Shown here: positions 16,826 to 26,300 of the stretch, one piece after another
Position numbering within the stretch: the first letter of the stretch is position 1
Layout of the letters: each line of letters starts with the position of its first letter
Assembly (NCBI GenBank): GCA_045627365.1
Contig: JAZQNN010000026.1
Coordinates: 1 to 46,360 of the forward strand
From: RGIG5612 sp045627365
Lineage (GTDB): Bacteria; Bacillota; Clostridia; Lachnospirales; Lachnospiraceae
Length of the DNA: 46,360 bases
Direction of reading: 5' to 3'
Translations under genes and position numbers: made by a program
Notes under the pieces: generated by a model
Told to the model about the DNA's origin: nothing
What the model saw: the letters and a program-made list of their open reading frames with translations, nothing else
Databases searched by the model: none

Positions 16826-18190
16826 ATGATCAATTTATACGAAGTATCTGAAACCAACAGAATGATAGAGCACGACAATCTGGATGTGAGGACCATTACC
16901 TTAGGCATCTCGCTCCTCGATTGTATCGACTCTGATATCAATAAGCTTAATGACAATATTTACCGCAAGATCACAGAGACTGCAGGAAATCTCGTTGCCT
17001 GCGGACAGGAAATAGAGAAGGAACTAGGTATCCCGATCGTAAATAAGAGAATTTCGGTAACCCCGATCGCGCTTATCGGCGGAAGCGCCTGCAAAACCGA
17101 GGCGGATTTCGTATCCGTAGCAAAGACTCTGGACCGCGCGGCTCAGGCGACCGGAGTTAATTTCATCGGCGGCTATTCCGCGATCGTATCCAAGGGACAG
17201 ACACCCGCTGACGAGCTTCTCATCAGATCTATACCGGAGGCTCTTGCCGTTACGGAGCGTGTGTGCGCGTCTGTCAACGTCGGCTCAACGAAGACAGGAA
17301 TCAATATGGACGCAGTCCGCCTGATGGGCGATATTATCAAGGAAGCGGCCGAACTCACAAAGGACCGCGACAGCCTTGGCTGCGCGAAGCTGGTAGTGCT
17401 GTGCAATGCGCCGGATGACAATCCTTTCATGGCAGGTGCATTCCATGGTGTAAGCGAAGCAGACAAAATTATCAACGTCGGCGTCTCGGGACCGGGCGTT
17501 GTTAAAAGTGCTCTTGAGAAAGTGCGCGGAGGCAATTTCGAACTTCTTTGCGAAACTGTCAAGAAAACCGCATTTAAGATCACCAGAGTCGGTCAGCTCG
17601 TTGCCCGCAAAGCGTCCGAGATATTGGACATTCCGTTTGGCATAGTTGACCTGTCACTTGCGCCGACTCCGGCGATCGGAGACAGTGTTGCGGACATATT
17701 GACTGAGATGGGCCTGGAAAAAGCGGGAGCTCCGGGAACAACGGCTGCGCTTGCGCTTCTTAATGATCAGGTCAAGAAGGGCGGAGTTATGGCATCTTCG
17801 TATGTCGGAGGCCTTTCAGGAGCCTTTATTCCGGTCAGCGAGGACGCGGGAATGATCGATGCGGCTTCATGCGGAGCACTTACTATTGAGAAACTTGAGG
17901 CTATGACCTGCGTCTGCTCGGTCGGACTTGATATGATCGCTGTACCGGGCGATACCAAAGCAACGACGATCTCAGGCATCATCGCGGATGAGGCAGCCAT
18001 AGGAATGGTCAACCAGAAGACAACGGCGGTACGTATCATCCCTGTCTGCGGCAAAGGAGTCGGCGAACAGGTCGAATTTGGAGGCCTTTTAGGATACGCT
18101 CCGATAATGGCGGTCAACAACTACGATTGCAGTGTATTTGTGGACAGAGGCGGCAGAATACCGGCACCTATCCACAGCTTTAAGAACTGA
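16826..18190 (+). CDS. UPF0210 (DUF711, PFL-fold) protein
   Basis: 454 residues, matching UPF0210 proteins in length. Recognisable stretches are RTITLGISLLDC near the start, FIGGYSAIVSKG, NVGSTKTGINMDA, NVGVSGPGVV and the C-terminal RGGRIPAPIHSF. The fold is related to pyruvate formate-lyase, but the glycyl-radical loop is not apparent, and no activity has been shown to my knowledge. The ACT gene directly upstream is its standard partner, which suggests regulation by a small molecule. Confidence 0.93.
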   Translation: MINLYEVSETNRMIEHDNLDVRTITLGISLLDCIDSDINKLNDNIYRKITETAGNLVACGQEIEKELGIPIVNKRISVTPIALIGGSACKTEADFVSVAKTLDRAAQATGVNFIGGYSAIVSKGQTPADELLIRSIPEALAVTERVCASVNVGSTKTGINMDAVRLMGDIIKEAAELTKDRDSLGCAKLVVLCNAPDDNPFMAGAFHGVSEADKIINVGVSGPGVVKSALEKVRGGNFELLCETVKKTAFKITRVGQLVARKASEILDIPFGIVDLSLAPTPAIGDSVADILTEMGLEKAGAPGTTAALALLNDQVKKGGVMASSYVGGLSGAFIPVSEDAGMIDAASCGALTIEKLEAMTCVCSVGLDMIAVPGDTKATTISGIIADEAAIGMVNQKTTAVRIIPVCGKGVGEQVEFGGLLGYAPIMAVNNYDCSVFVDRGGRIPAPIHSFKN

Positions 18191-18208
18191 CAAAACAGGA
18201 GGAAACAC

Positions 18209-19489
18209 ATGAAAGTTACGGGCATCATTGCGGAATACAACCCATTTCATAACGGACACGCATACCATCTGAGCGAGGCGAGGAAGCTGCTTGGAAGCGA
18301 CTATGTTGTGGTCGTCATGAGCGGCAATTATGTTCAGCGTGGTGCGCCTACGATCATAGATAAGTATTCAAGATGCGAGATGGCGCTTAAGTGCGGCGCG
18401 GACCTTGTACTTGAACTTCCGGCATGCTACTCGACGGCGAGTGCCGAGTATTTTGCTTATGGCGGTGTCTCCATACTGGATAAACTGGGCGTTGTAAATG
18501 ACCTTTGCTTCGGCACCGAGAGCCTTGATGAGGCGGTAATGGGCGGTGTGAAGGCCGAGGTAGCGGCAGAGAAGAAGTCAATAACTGATTACTTCTCGGC
18601 GATCGCAGATCTCATCATAGAGGAACCTGAAGAGTACAGGCAGGCACTTAAGGAGGCACTCAAAGACGGCGCTTCAAGCGCAGCCGCGCAGGCAGCGGCA
18701 GTCGGCAAAGTACTTGGCCCTGATTACGTGAAGGTACTCGAAACTTCCAACAACATTTTAGGCGTTGAATACATGAAGGCTGTCAAGCGCCTCGGAAGCA
18801 GCATTAAGCCTGAGCCGATCGCCAGGATGCTTGCGGCTCACACGGATTCGGCCATAATAGACGGTTTTTCATCAGCGACTGCGATAAGAAATGCGATTTT
18901 TAACGCATATGATGTGGATTCACTTTCAAGAACCGTTCCTGCGGACGCCTTTGAGATACTGATGGATAAATATCTGGTTTCATTCCCGGTATTCAGGGAT
19001 GATTTTTCCACGCTTCTCGGTTCAAAACTGGTGCTTGCTGACAAACCTTCTGATCTTACATGCTACTTCGGCGTGACAGAGGACCTGGCCAACAGGATAC
19101 TGAACCTGAAGAATCAGTTCCGTTCATTCAATCAGTTCAGAGAACTCGTCAACTGCAAGAGCTATACGAAAGCCACTGTAGGAAGAGCTCTGATGCACAT
19201 TACTTTGGGCATCAGACAGAAGGATATGGACGAACTGACGGGCCTTGATGCAGTCAAGGTGCTGGGCTTCAGAAAGTCGGCACAGCCGCTTCTTAGCCAG
19301 ATAAAGAAAAATGGCTCTATAAAGCTCGTTACCAAGCTTGCTGATTATGAACCGGCAGGAGATGAGGCGAGTGATGCGATCGAGCAGACTACGCGTGCGG
19401 ACATGCTCTACAGGATGATCTGCATGAATAAATTTGATACAGACCTTAAGACTCCATATGAGGAGGAAGTCAGGATAATAGATGCCTGA
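18209..19489 (+). CDS. tmcAL: tRNA(Met) cytidine acetate ligase
   Basis: 426 residues. TmcAL (YlbM) forms acetyl-AMP from acetate and ATP and acetylates C34 of elongator tRNA-Met. The N-terminal IIAEYNPFHNGH with H14-x-x-H17 is the nucleotidyltransferase motif, followed by VVMSGNYVQRGAP, LELP and CFGTES. AGGAGG precedes the ATG. It lies upstream of MATE, pta and ackA, so acetate-using and acetate-making enzymes are neighbours. Confidence 0.94.
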   Translation: MKVTGIIAEYNPFHNGHAYHLSEARKLLGSDYVVVVMSGNYVQRGAPTIIDKYSRCEMALKCGADLVLELPACYSTASAEYFAYGGVSILDKLGVVNDLCFGTESLDEAVMGGVKAEVAAEKKSITDYFSAIADLIIEEPEEYRQALKEALKDGASSAAAQAAAVGKVLGPDYVKVLETSNNILGVEYMKAVKRLGSSIKPEPIARMLAAHTDSAIIDGFSSATAIRNAIFNAYDVDSLSRTVPADAFEILMDKYLVSFPVFRDDFSTLLGSKLVLADKPSDLTCYFGVTEDLANRILNLKNQFRSFNQFRELVNCKSYTKATVGRALMHITLGIRQKDMDELTGLDAVKVLGFRKSAQPLLSQIKKNGSIKLVTKLADYEPAGDEASDAIEQTTRADMLYRMICMNKFDTDLKTPYEEEVRIIDA

Positions 19490-19536
19490 CTCAGGCACGG
19501 AAATAAAGAATAAAAGAAAGCAATACCTGAAGATAG

Positions 19537-20925
19537 ATGAAAGAAAGAAAAATCAAAGAAATTGACATGACACAGGGCCCGATCATGAAGCAAATCATCA
19601 TGTTCGGACTTCCGATTTTATTGGGAAGCATTTTCCAGCAGATGTACAACATAGTTGACAGTGTTGTTGTCGGTAACTATGTTGGAACAGACGCTCTTGC
19701 GGCGGTCGGAAGCGCTTCGACGGTGGCATTTTGCCTTGTTAACCTTTCCGCGGGACTGACAAGCGGAGCGAGCGTTGTTATTGCGCAGCTCTTAGGAGCC
19801 AAGAAGAGAGATGATATAAGGCACGCGCTATCGACAACGTTCTTTTTCGCACTGATTGTATCCGTCGTTCTGACAGCAGTAGGAATATTCGGAGCAGAGC
19901 CTTTAATGAGGCTCATCAATGTGCCGGAAGACCTTCTGCCGGACGCGGCTGCCTATATGAAGATATACTGCGGCGGAACGATTTTCCTGATGCTTTATAA
20001 CTTCTTCTCCTCAATGCTGCGTGCGCTCGGAGACAGCAGGACTCCTTTGATATTCCTGATCATTTCAACGATCCTTAACGTAGGCGGAGACCTGTTCTTC
20101 GTACTTTCTCTCGATATGGGCGTTGCGGGAGTTGCCATAGCAACCGTTCTCGCTCAGGCCGTTTCGGTGGTCCTCTGCGCAGTATACTGCAGTAAGAAAA
20201 TCGAGCATTTTCAGTTCAAAAAGGGTGAGTTCAGGTTCTATAAAGAACTTTTCGGCGACATTGTCAGAATGAGCGTTCCGAGTGCATTGCAGTTTGCTGC
20301 GGGAAGTCTTGGATTCATACTTGTTCAGGGACTTATCAATAGCTTCGGTACATCCTGCATGGCTGCCTACACAGCGACCAGCAAACTTGAGAACCTGTCA
20401 CATCTTCCGTTGGAATGTTTCTCACAGGCACTGGCTGTTTTCGTGGGACAGAACATGGGGGCAGGCAATATAAAGAGGATCAGACAGGGCCTGAGGCGTG
20501 TGCTTGTGACTCTTCTTTCTATCTGCGTCGTTATAGGCATCGTTGTTTACATGTTCGGGCCGAACCTGGTGAGTCTTTTCACGGGACCCGAAGCGATAGA
20601 AGTCATGACGATAGGAGGAAGGTTCTTAAGGATCTGGGCTCCTTTCACACTGGTATTTGCTGCGGAGCAGTCGTTCTGCTCAACTTTAAGAGGTTCGGGA
20701 GATTCGGTGTTTGTAATGCTGGCATCACTTGCCGACCTTGGAATGAGAACTGTTGCGGCATATGCTTTCGCAAGCTGGTTTGACCTGGGCCTTGGATTCT
20801 ACGGCGTTGCTTACGGAATGCTGTGCGGATGGGGCGCATCGCTTCTGCTTACGCTTATCAGATACCTGACCGGCAGATGGAAATATAAGGGAATCTCCGC
20901 AGCCAATGCAATTGAGGACAATTAA
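19537..20925 (+). CDS. MATE family efflux transporter
   Basis: 462 residues with about twelve hydrophobic membrane helices arranged as two similar halves. MATE proteins export drugs and metabolites using Na+ or H+ gradients. The first helix region reads GPIMKQIIMFGLPILLGSIFQQ in pieces typical of the clostridial DinF-like branch, followed by DSVVVGNYVGTDALAAVG. The first ATG at 19537 has only a weak GAAGAT site; M11 at 19567 is an alternative. The substrate is unknown. Confidence 0.93.
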   Translation: MKERKIKEIDMTQGPIMKQIIMFGLPILLGSIFQQMYNIVDSVVVGNYVGTDALAAVGSASTVAFCLVNLSAGLTSGASVVIAQLLGAKKRDDIRHALSTTFFFALIVSVVLTAVGIFGAEPLMRLINVPEDLLPDAAAYMKIYCGGTIFLMLYNFFSSMLRALGDSRTPLIFLIISTILNVGGDLFFVLSLDMGVAGVAIATVLAQAVSVVLCAVYCSKKIEHFQFKKGEFRFYKELFGDIVRMSVPSALQFAAGSLGFILVQGLINSFGTSCMAAYTATSKLENLSHLPLECFSQALAVFVGQNMGAGNIKRIRQGLRRVLVTLLSICVVIGIVVYMFGPNLVSLFTGPEAIEVMTIGGRFLRIWAPFTLVFAAEQSFCSTLRGSGDSVFVMLASLADLGMRTVAAYAFASWFDLGLGFYGVAYGMLCGWGASLLLTLIRYLTGRWKYKGISAANAIEDN

Positions 20926-20945
20926 GGCTTTATTTGAGTTATAGC

Positions 20946-20973
20946 TTGTATTTAAAAGTAATTGATTTATAAT
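20946..20973 (+). promoter_or_regulatory. Sigma-A promoter of pta-ackA
   Basis: TTGTAT (20946-20951), a 16-base spacer and a perfect TATAAT (20968-20973). About 85 bases of untranslated leader follow, with no clear terminator or known riboswitch. Confidence 0.65.
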
Positions 20974-21065
20974 AGTTAGTTGGTGACAGGCTGAGGACCA
21001 AGAGGGGGACATCCGCCTGCATACATATCAAAAAGATTCATTAACACACCAGGAAGGACAAAATC

Positions 21066-22067
21066 ATGAAATTTATCGAGAAAATCTTTGAACAGGCTAA
21101 GGCTGACAAGAAGACCATCGTTCTGCCCGAGTCAATGGACAAGAGAACCTATGAAGCAGCTGAGAAAATCCTTAAGCTCGGCATCGCTAATCTTGTGATC
21201 ATCGGAACTCCGGAAGAGATTGCTAAATACGGAGAGGGCTTTGACATTACGGGCGCAACTATCGTTGATCCGTTCAATGATCCTAACGAACAGAAATATA
21301 TCGACAAATTCGTCGAGCTTCGCGGCAAGAAGGGCGTTACTCCTGAGATCGCAAAAGAGACCATGGAGAAGGATTACATGTTCTACGCATGCCTTATGTG
21401 CAAATGCGGCGACGCTGACGGTGCTGTTTCAGGTGCATGCCATTCAACAGCTAACACCATCCGTCCGGCTCTTCAGCTCCTTAAGTGCAAACCGGGTGTT
21501 TCAGGCGTTTCAGGCTTCTTCGTAATGGACGTTCCTAACTGTGAATACGGCGAGAACGGACTTTTCGTATTTGCTGACTGCGCAGTTAACCCTGACTATG
21601 ATTCAGAGAAACTTGCAGAAGTTGCAGGCCTTTCAGCTGAGTCATTCGAATCATTCTGCGGAGCAAAGGCTAAGGTCGCAATGCTTTCATTCTCAACCAA
21701 GGGATCAGCTAAGCACGACAGGATCGATTTCGTTACCGACGCTGTTGCTATCGCTAAAGAGCGCTTCCCACAGTACGAGATCGACGGCGAGCTTCAGGCA
21801 GACGCTGCTATCGTTCCATCTGTAGGCGCATCCAAGGCTCCGGGCAGTGCTGTTGCAGGTCATGCCAATACACTTATCTTCCCGATGCTCGAAGCAGGAA
21901 ATATCGGTTACAAGCTTGTTCAGCGTCTTGCTAAGGCAGAAGCTTACGGACCTGTTCTTCAGGGCCTTTCAATGCCTGTTAACGACCTGTCAAGAGGATG
22001 CTTTGCTGACGATATCGTAGGTACTGTTGCAATCACAGCTGTACAGGCTCAGAACGCAGCAAAATAA
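21066..22067 (+). CDS. pta: Phosphate acetyltransferase
   Basis: 333 residues, the short class of Pta without an N-terminal DRTGG domain. It turns acetyl-CoA and phosphate into acetyl phosphate. Typical segments are VLPESMDKRTYEAA, MFYACLMCKCGDADGAVSGA, FADCAVNP and the C-terminal QGLSMPVNDLSRGC. AGGAAGG precedes the ATG, and ackA follows after 20 bases, so the two form one unit. Codon bias suggests strong expression. Confidence 0.98.
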   Translation: MKFIEKIFEQAKADKKTIVLPESMDKRTYEAAEKILKLGIANLVIIGTPEEIAKYGEGFDITGATIVDPFNDPNEQKYIDKFVELRGKKGVTPEIAKETMEKDYMFYACLMCKCGDADGAVSGACHSTANTIRPALQLLKCKPGVSGVSGFFVMDVPNCEYGENGLFVFADCAVNPDYDSEKLAEVAGLSAESFESFCGAKAKVAMLSFSTKGSAKHDRIDFVTDAVAIAKERFPQYEIDGELQADAAIVPSVGASKAPGSAVAGHANTLIFPMLEAGNIGYKLVQRLAKAEAYGPVLQGLSMPVNDLSRGCFADDIVGTVAITAVQAQNAAK

Positions 22068-22087
22068 GCAGATAAAGGAGAAAAATA

Positions 22088-23278
22088 ATGAAGATTTTAG
22101 TTATCAACTGCGGAAGCTCATCACTTAAATATCAGCTTATCGACTCTGATACAGAGGCTGTTCTGGCTAAGGGCCTTTGCGAGCGTATCGGTATCGACGG
22201 AGATTTCACATATCAGAAGGCCGGCTGCGACAAGCAGAAAGAGCACTTTGACATGCCTGATCATACCAAGGCTGTTGAGAAAGTTATCGCTGCCCTTACA
22301 GACAAGGATAACGGCGTTATCGCTTCTCTTAAAGAGATCGGTGCTGTTGGACACAGAGTAGTTCACGGCGGAGAAAAGTTCGCTTCATCAGTAGTTATCG
22401 ATGACGAAGTTATCGCAGCGATCGAAGCTTGCAACGATCTTGCACCTCTTCACAATCCTGCCAATATCATCGGTATCAACGCATGCAAGGAACTTATGCC
22501 TGGCGTACCTATGGTAGCTGTTTTCGATACCGCATTCCATCAGACAATGCCTGAGGAAGCTTTCCTTTACGGCGTTCCTTACGAATATTACACAAAGTAC
22601 GGCGTAAGAAAGTACGGTTTCCACGGAACATCTCATTCATACGTTTCAAAGAGAGTAGCTGAGATCTTAGGAAAAGATTACAGCGAGCTTAAGACCATCG
22701 TTTGCCACTTAGGTAACGGCGCTTCTATCTGCGCAGTTAACGGCGGCAAGTCAGTTGAGACATCAATGGGTCTTACACCTCTTATGGGTCTTATCATGGG
22801 CACACGTTCAGGCGAGATCGATCCGGGCGCTATGGAATATATCGCAAAGAAAGAACATCTTGACCTTGCAGGCGTTATGAACGTCCTCAACAAGAAGAGC
22901 GGTATGCTTGGTCTTTCAGGAATTTCTTCAGACTTCCGTGATATCGACAGCGCTATGGAAGATGGCAACAAGCAGGCAACAGCAGCTTACAACGGATTCA
23001 TCCACAGAGTAATCTCTTACGTAGGCGCTTACGCAGCAGTTATGAACGGCGTTGACGCAATCGTATTTACAGCCGGCGTTGGCGAGAATGACGCATCTGT
23101 TCGTGAGAACGTTTGCAAGTCACTCGGATTCCTCGGAGTAGAGCTTGATCCTGCCGAGAACGCTAAGAGAGATGACGAAGTTATCATTTCAACAGCTGAT
23201 TCAAAGGTTAAGGTTCTTAAGGTTGCTACAAATGAGGAACTTATGATCGCAAGAGAGACCCTTGCACTTGTTAAATAA
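22088..23278 (+). CDS. ackA: Acetate kinase
   Basis: 396 residues. AckA makes ATP and acetate from acetyl phosphate, the energy-yielding end of the acetate branch. Signatures are the N-terminal INCGSSSLKYQLID, GHRVVHGGEKF, FDTAFHQTMPEEAF, HLGNGASICA and the C-terminal FTAGVGEND. AAAGGAG lies before the ATG. It ends in the terminator at 23310. In relatives the next genes are usually DUF177 (yceD) and rpmF; here two surface proteins come first. Confidence 0.98.
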   Translation: MKILVINCGSSSLKYQLIDSDTEAVLAKGLCERIGIDGDFTYQKAGCDKQKEHFDMPDHTKAVEKVIAALTDKDNGVIASLKEIGAVGHRVVHGGEKFASSVVIDDEVIAAIEACNDLAPLHNPANIIGINACKELMPGVPMVAVFDTAFHQTMPEEAFLYGVPYEYYTKYGVRKYGFHGTSHSYVSKRVAEILGKDYSELKTIVCHLGNGASICAVNGGKSVETSMGLTPLMGLIMGTRSGEIDPGAMEYIAKKEHLDLAGVMNVLNKKSGMLGLSGISSDFRDIDSAMEDGNKQATAAYNGFIHRVISYVGAYAAVMNGVDAIVFTAGVGENDASVRENVCKSLGFLGVELDPAENAKRDDEVIISTADSKVKVLKVATNEELMIARETLALVK

Positions 23279-23309
23279 CGATTCGGTTTCAGCTAAAAAA
23301 TAAAAAAAG

Positions 23310-23356
23310 AAAGGCTGCAACACTAACGATTCAGCCGTCAGTGTGGCAGCCTTTTT
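23310..23356 (+). terminator. Terminator of pta-ackA
   Basis: A long stem, AAAGGCTGC-A-ACACT against AGTGT-G-GCAGCCTTT with one A-G mismatch, is followed by TTTTT. It lies about 30 bases before the surface protein start; no separate promoter for that gene is clear. Confidence 0.85.
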
Positions 23357-23385
23357 AATTTCTCGTATTGACTCACGGAGATAAA

Positions 23386-26300
23386 ATGAGAGAAAAAAAC
23401 AGGTTTTTAAAACGAATTGCGGCCGCTCTTATGGCAATGCTGATGATTTCCTGTAGCATAGGCAGCTCTTTTTGTGTACTGGCCGATGATGCAGAACGCA
23501 CCGTACGATTATTTGCAAGAGGTGAAGATACACTTGCTCCTGCCAAGGTGGCACTTGACAAGAGCAAATCTCTCTTCAGTGTGACATTTGACTATCAAAA
23601 TGGCACGAAAGAAGAAGTAGCTATAGAAGAGGACGGAATCATCGACCAATCCTTGCTGGATACGATGTCCGAAAAGGGAAAATCGGCTGATGGCAGCATG
23701 ACCGTATACGGCTGGTATAAAGAAGCCATACTCAAAAATAAATGGAATCCGGCAGCTGATAAAGCTACAGACGGGCTTACTCTCTATGCAGATTGGGGAT
23801 ACACAAAAGCCGAGATCTTAAAAATGGCCGAAGGTAAGTATTTCAAGAATCCGAAACTAAGCTACGGCTACTTAGTCAGCGACGGATATCTGTACGACGT
23901 ACCGAACGGAATTCCGGAGCGAATCGGAGAGCCTGTAAAGACGGGAAATAAATATAAAGCACTGTTCACCGAAGGATATGAAAAGTACTATGCGATTTTT
24001 ACAGTAGAAAACGGAAAGGTGACGATGCTCAATCATCACCTTGAGACATATTCCGGGACAGAGGATTATAACTTTACTCCAAGCTGGTATGTGAAATGTG
24101 ATTCAAACGGCGGAGGAAACAGCACAGGCTGCCTTGTTTATGACGGAGAAGCAGCCGTAAGACCTGAGAACGATCCGGAAAAAGGTAATCTGGTTTTTGA
24201 TAACTGGTATACGGAAAAGACCGGTGGATCAGTTTATGACTTTTCACAGAAAGTATATAACAACTTCACAATCTATGCGCATTGGAACGCTGAAGTAAAG
24301 TTTGACGCGAATGACGGCAGTGCGGAGAGTGTGCTGCATGCCGAAACCGTGCCTGAGGGAGGCAAGGTTTCTGCGTGGACGGTCCCTGAAAGATTTGGAT
24401 ATACGTTTGTCTGCTGGACAACTGATCCGGAAGGAAAGAATGAGTACGATTTTTCATCCCCTGTGAACGCATCCATGACATTGTATGCGAAGTGGAAGGG
24501 AGCACCGTGCACAGTGTATTTTGACCTCAACGGGCACGGACTTGAGAACCTGATGCCGTCTCCTGTTAACACCACCTACGGGTCAAAGATAACGCAACCT
24601 TTAAATCAGTACGACGCCTTGTATGAATTTGACGGATGGTACAAAGAGAAAGTATGCGCAAATAAATGGGATTTTAACACTGACACCGTTGAGGATGATA
24701 TCACGCTTTATGCGGGTTGGATCAGCCCGTGCACGGTCAGCTTTGTTGCAAGGGGAGAGGAAATACTTGAACCGGCCAAGGTGAAGATCGGCATGTGTCT
24801 GGCTGAGCCTGAGGTACCTGAGAATGTGCCTTATACAGTGGACGGATGGTTTTCGGATGAAGGGCTTACGCAGCCATGGAAATTTGAGACGTTTGCCGTA
24901 AGAGAGGACATGACTCTGTACGCACGCATATATACTGACTGCAGGGTACAGTTCGTTACAGAACACGGCACAGCTCCTTCGTTCCAGACTGTGAAGTACG
25001 GCAAGACAGTAAATAAACCGGCTGATCCGTATGAAGACAGATATATCTTCGACGGATGGTATAAAGACGCGGAATATAAGACACCGTGGGACTTCGAAAA
25101 GGACACCGCCCCTGAGTGGCAGCTTATCCTGTATGCGAAATGGAAAGAGTGCACCTATACGGGCTTTGACCCGATGAATGGGGAGGAAGGCCTGATCCTG
25201 GATGCCGTTATAGGTGAAAAGATTGACAGGACTAAGATTCCGGAATACACAAACGGCGATAAGGTGCTTGAGGGTTGGTATACTGAAAAGACCTATCAGA
25301 ATTATTTCGACCTTGGATATGATCTTGTAAAGAAAGACATGATCCTTTACGCAAGGTGGCTGGATCCATGCAGTGTGACATTTGACTATAAGAACGGCAC
25401 GAGGCATACAATAACAGCAGGAGAGGGCGGGGTCATTGACCGGTCTTTGCTGGAAGAGATGTCCGAAAAAGAAGAACCGTCGGACGGAACAATGATCATA
25501 TGCGGCTGGTATAAGGATGCAGACATCAAAAATAAATGGGATCCGGGCGCGGACAAAGCAACAGACGGCCTTACTCTTTATGCTGACTGGGAATACACAA
25601 GAACCGGCTTATTGAAAATTGCTGAAGGAAAGTATTTCAAAAATCCGGATCTGAGCTATGGCTACGTTGTTCAAAACGGACGTCTGTACGACGTGCCGAA
25701 CGGAGTGGGTGTGCAGATCGGCGAGCCGGTAAGAAACGGAAACAAATATAAGGCGCTGTTCACCGAAGGATATGAGAAGTATTATGTGATCTTCACGGTA
25801 GAAAACGGAGAAGTGACACTTCTTAATCACCATCTTGAAACATATTCGGGGACAGAAGATTATGACTTTACCCCGTGCTGGTACGTGAAATGCGATCCGA
25901 ATGGCGGATGGAACGGCACAGGGTGCCTTGTTTATGACGGAGAAAAAGCTCTGAAACCTGAGAGCATTCCGTCATGGGATGACCATATATTTGAATATTA
26001 CTGCACTGATCAGGCCTGTACAACAGCTTACGACTGGGATACTGTTGTGCATGAAAACTTTACTATTTATGCAAAATGGTCCGGAATAATGACCGTTAAA
26101 TTCAATATGAACGGTCACGGCACCGCGCAGGATGCTATTAAAGTGTCCTCGGGAGGCACCATCACTTTGCCGGATGAGCCTAAAGAAAACGGATATAAAT
26201 TCACTGGATGGTATAAAGATCCTGAGTGCAGCGTGCTTTGGGATGAAAGCACACAGATCCTGGCAAATACCACGATATATGCCGGCTGGGAAGATGCTGT

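Noticed and set aside
20974..21065. Riboswitch in the pta leader
   Set aside because: Only weak pairings were found and no known riboswitch core or terminator.
23368..23385. TTG at 23368 as the start of the large surface protein
   Set aside because: It has no ribosome-binding site at the proper distance, whereas GGAG fits the ATG at 23386.
24601..25407. A 268-codon minus-strand frame opposite the large surface protein
   Set aside because: It is antisense to clear coding repeats, has odd composition and no start signal.
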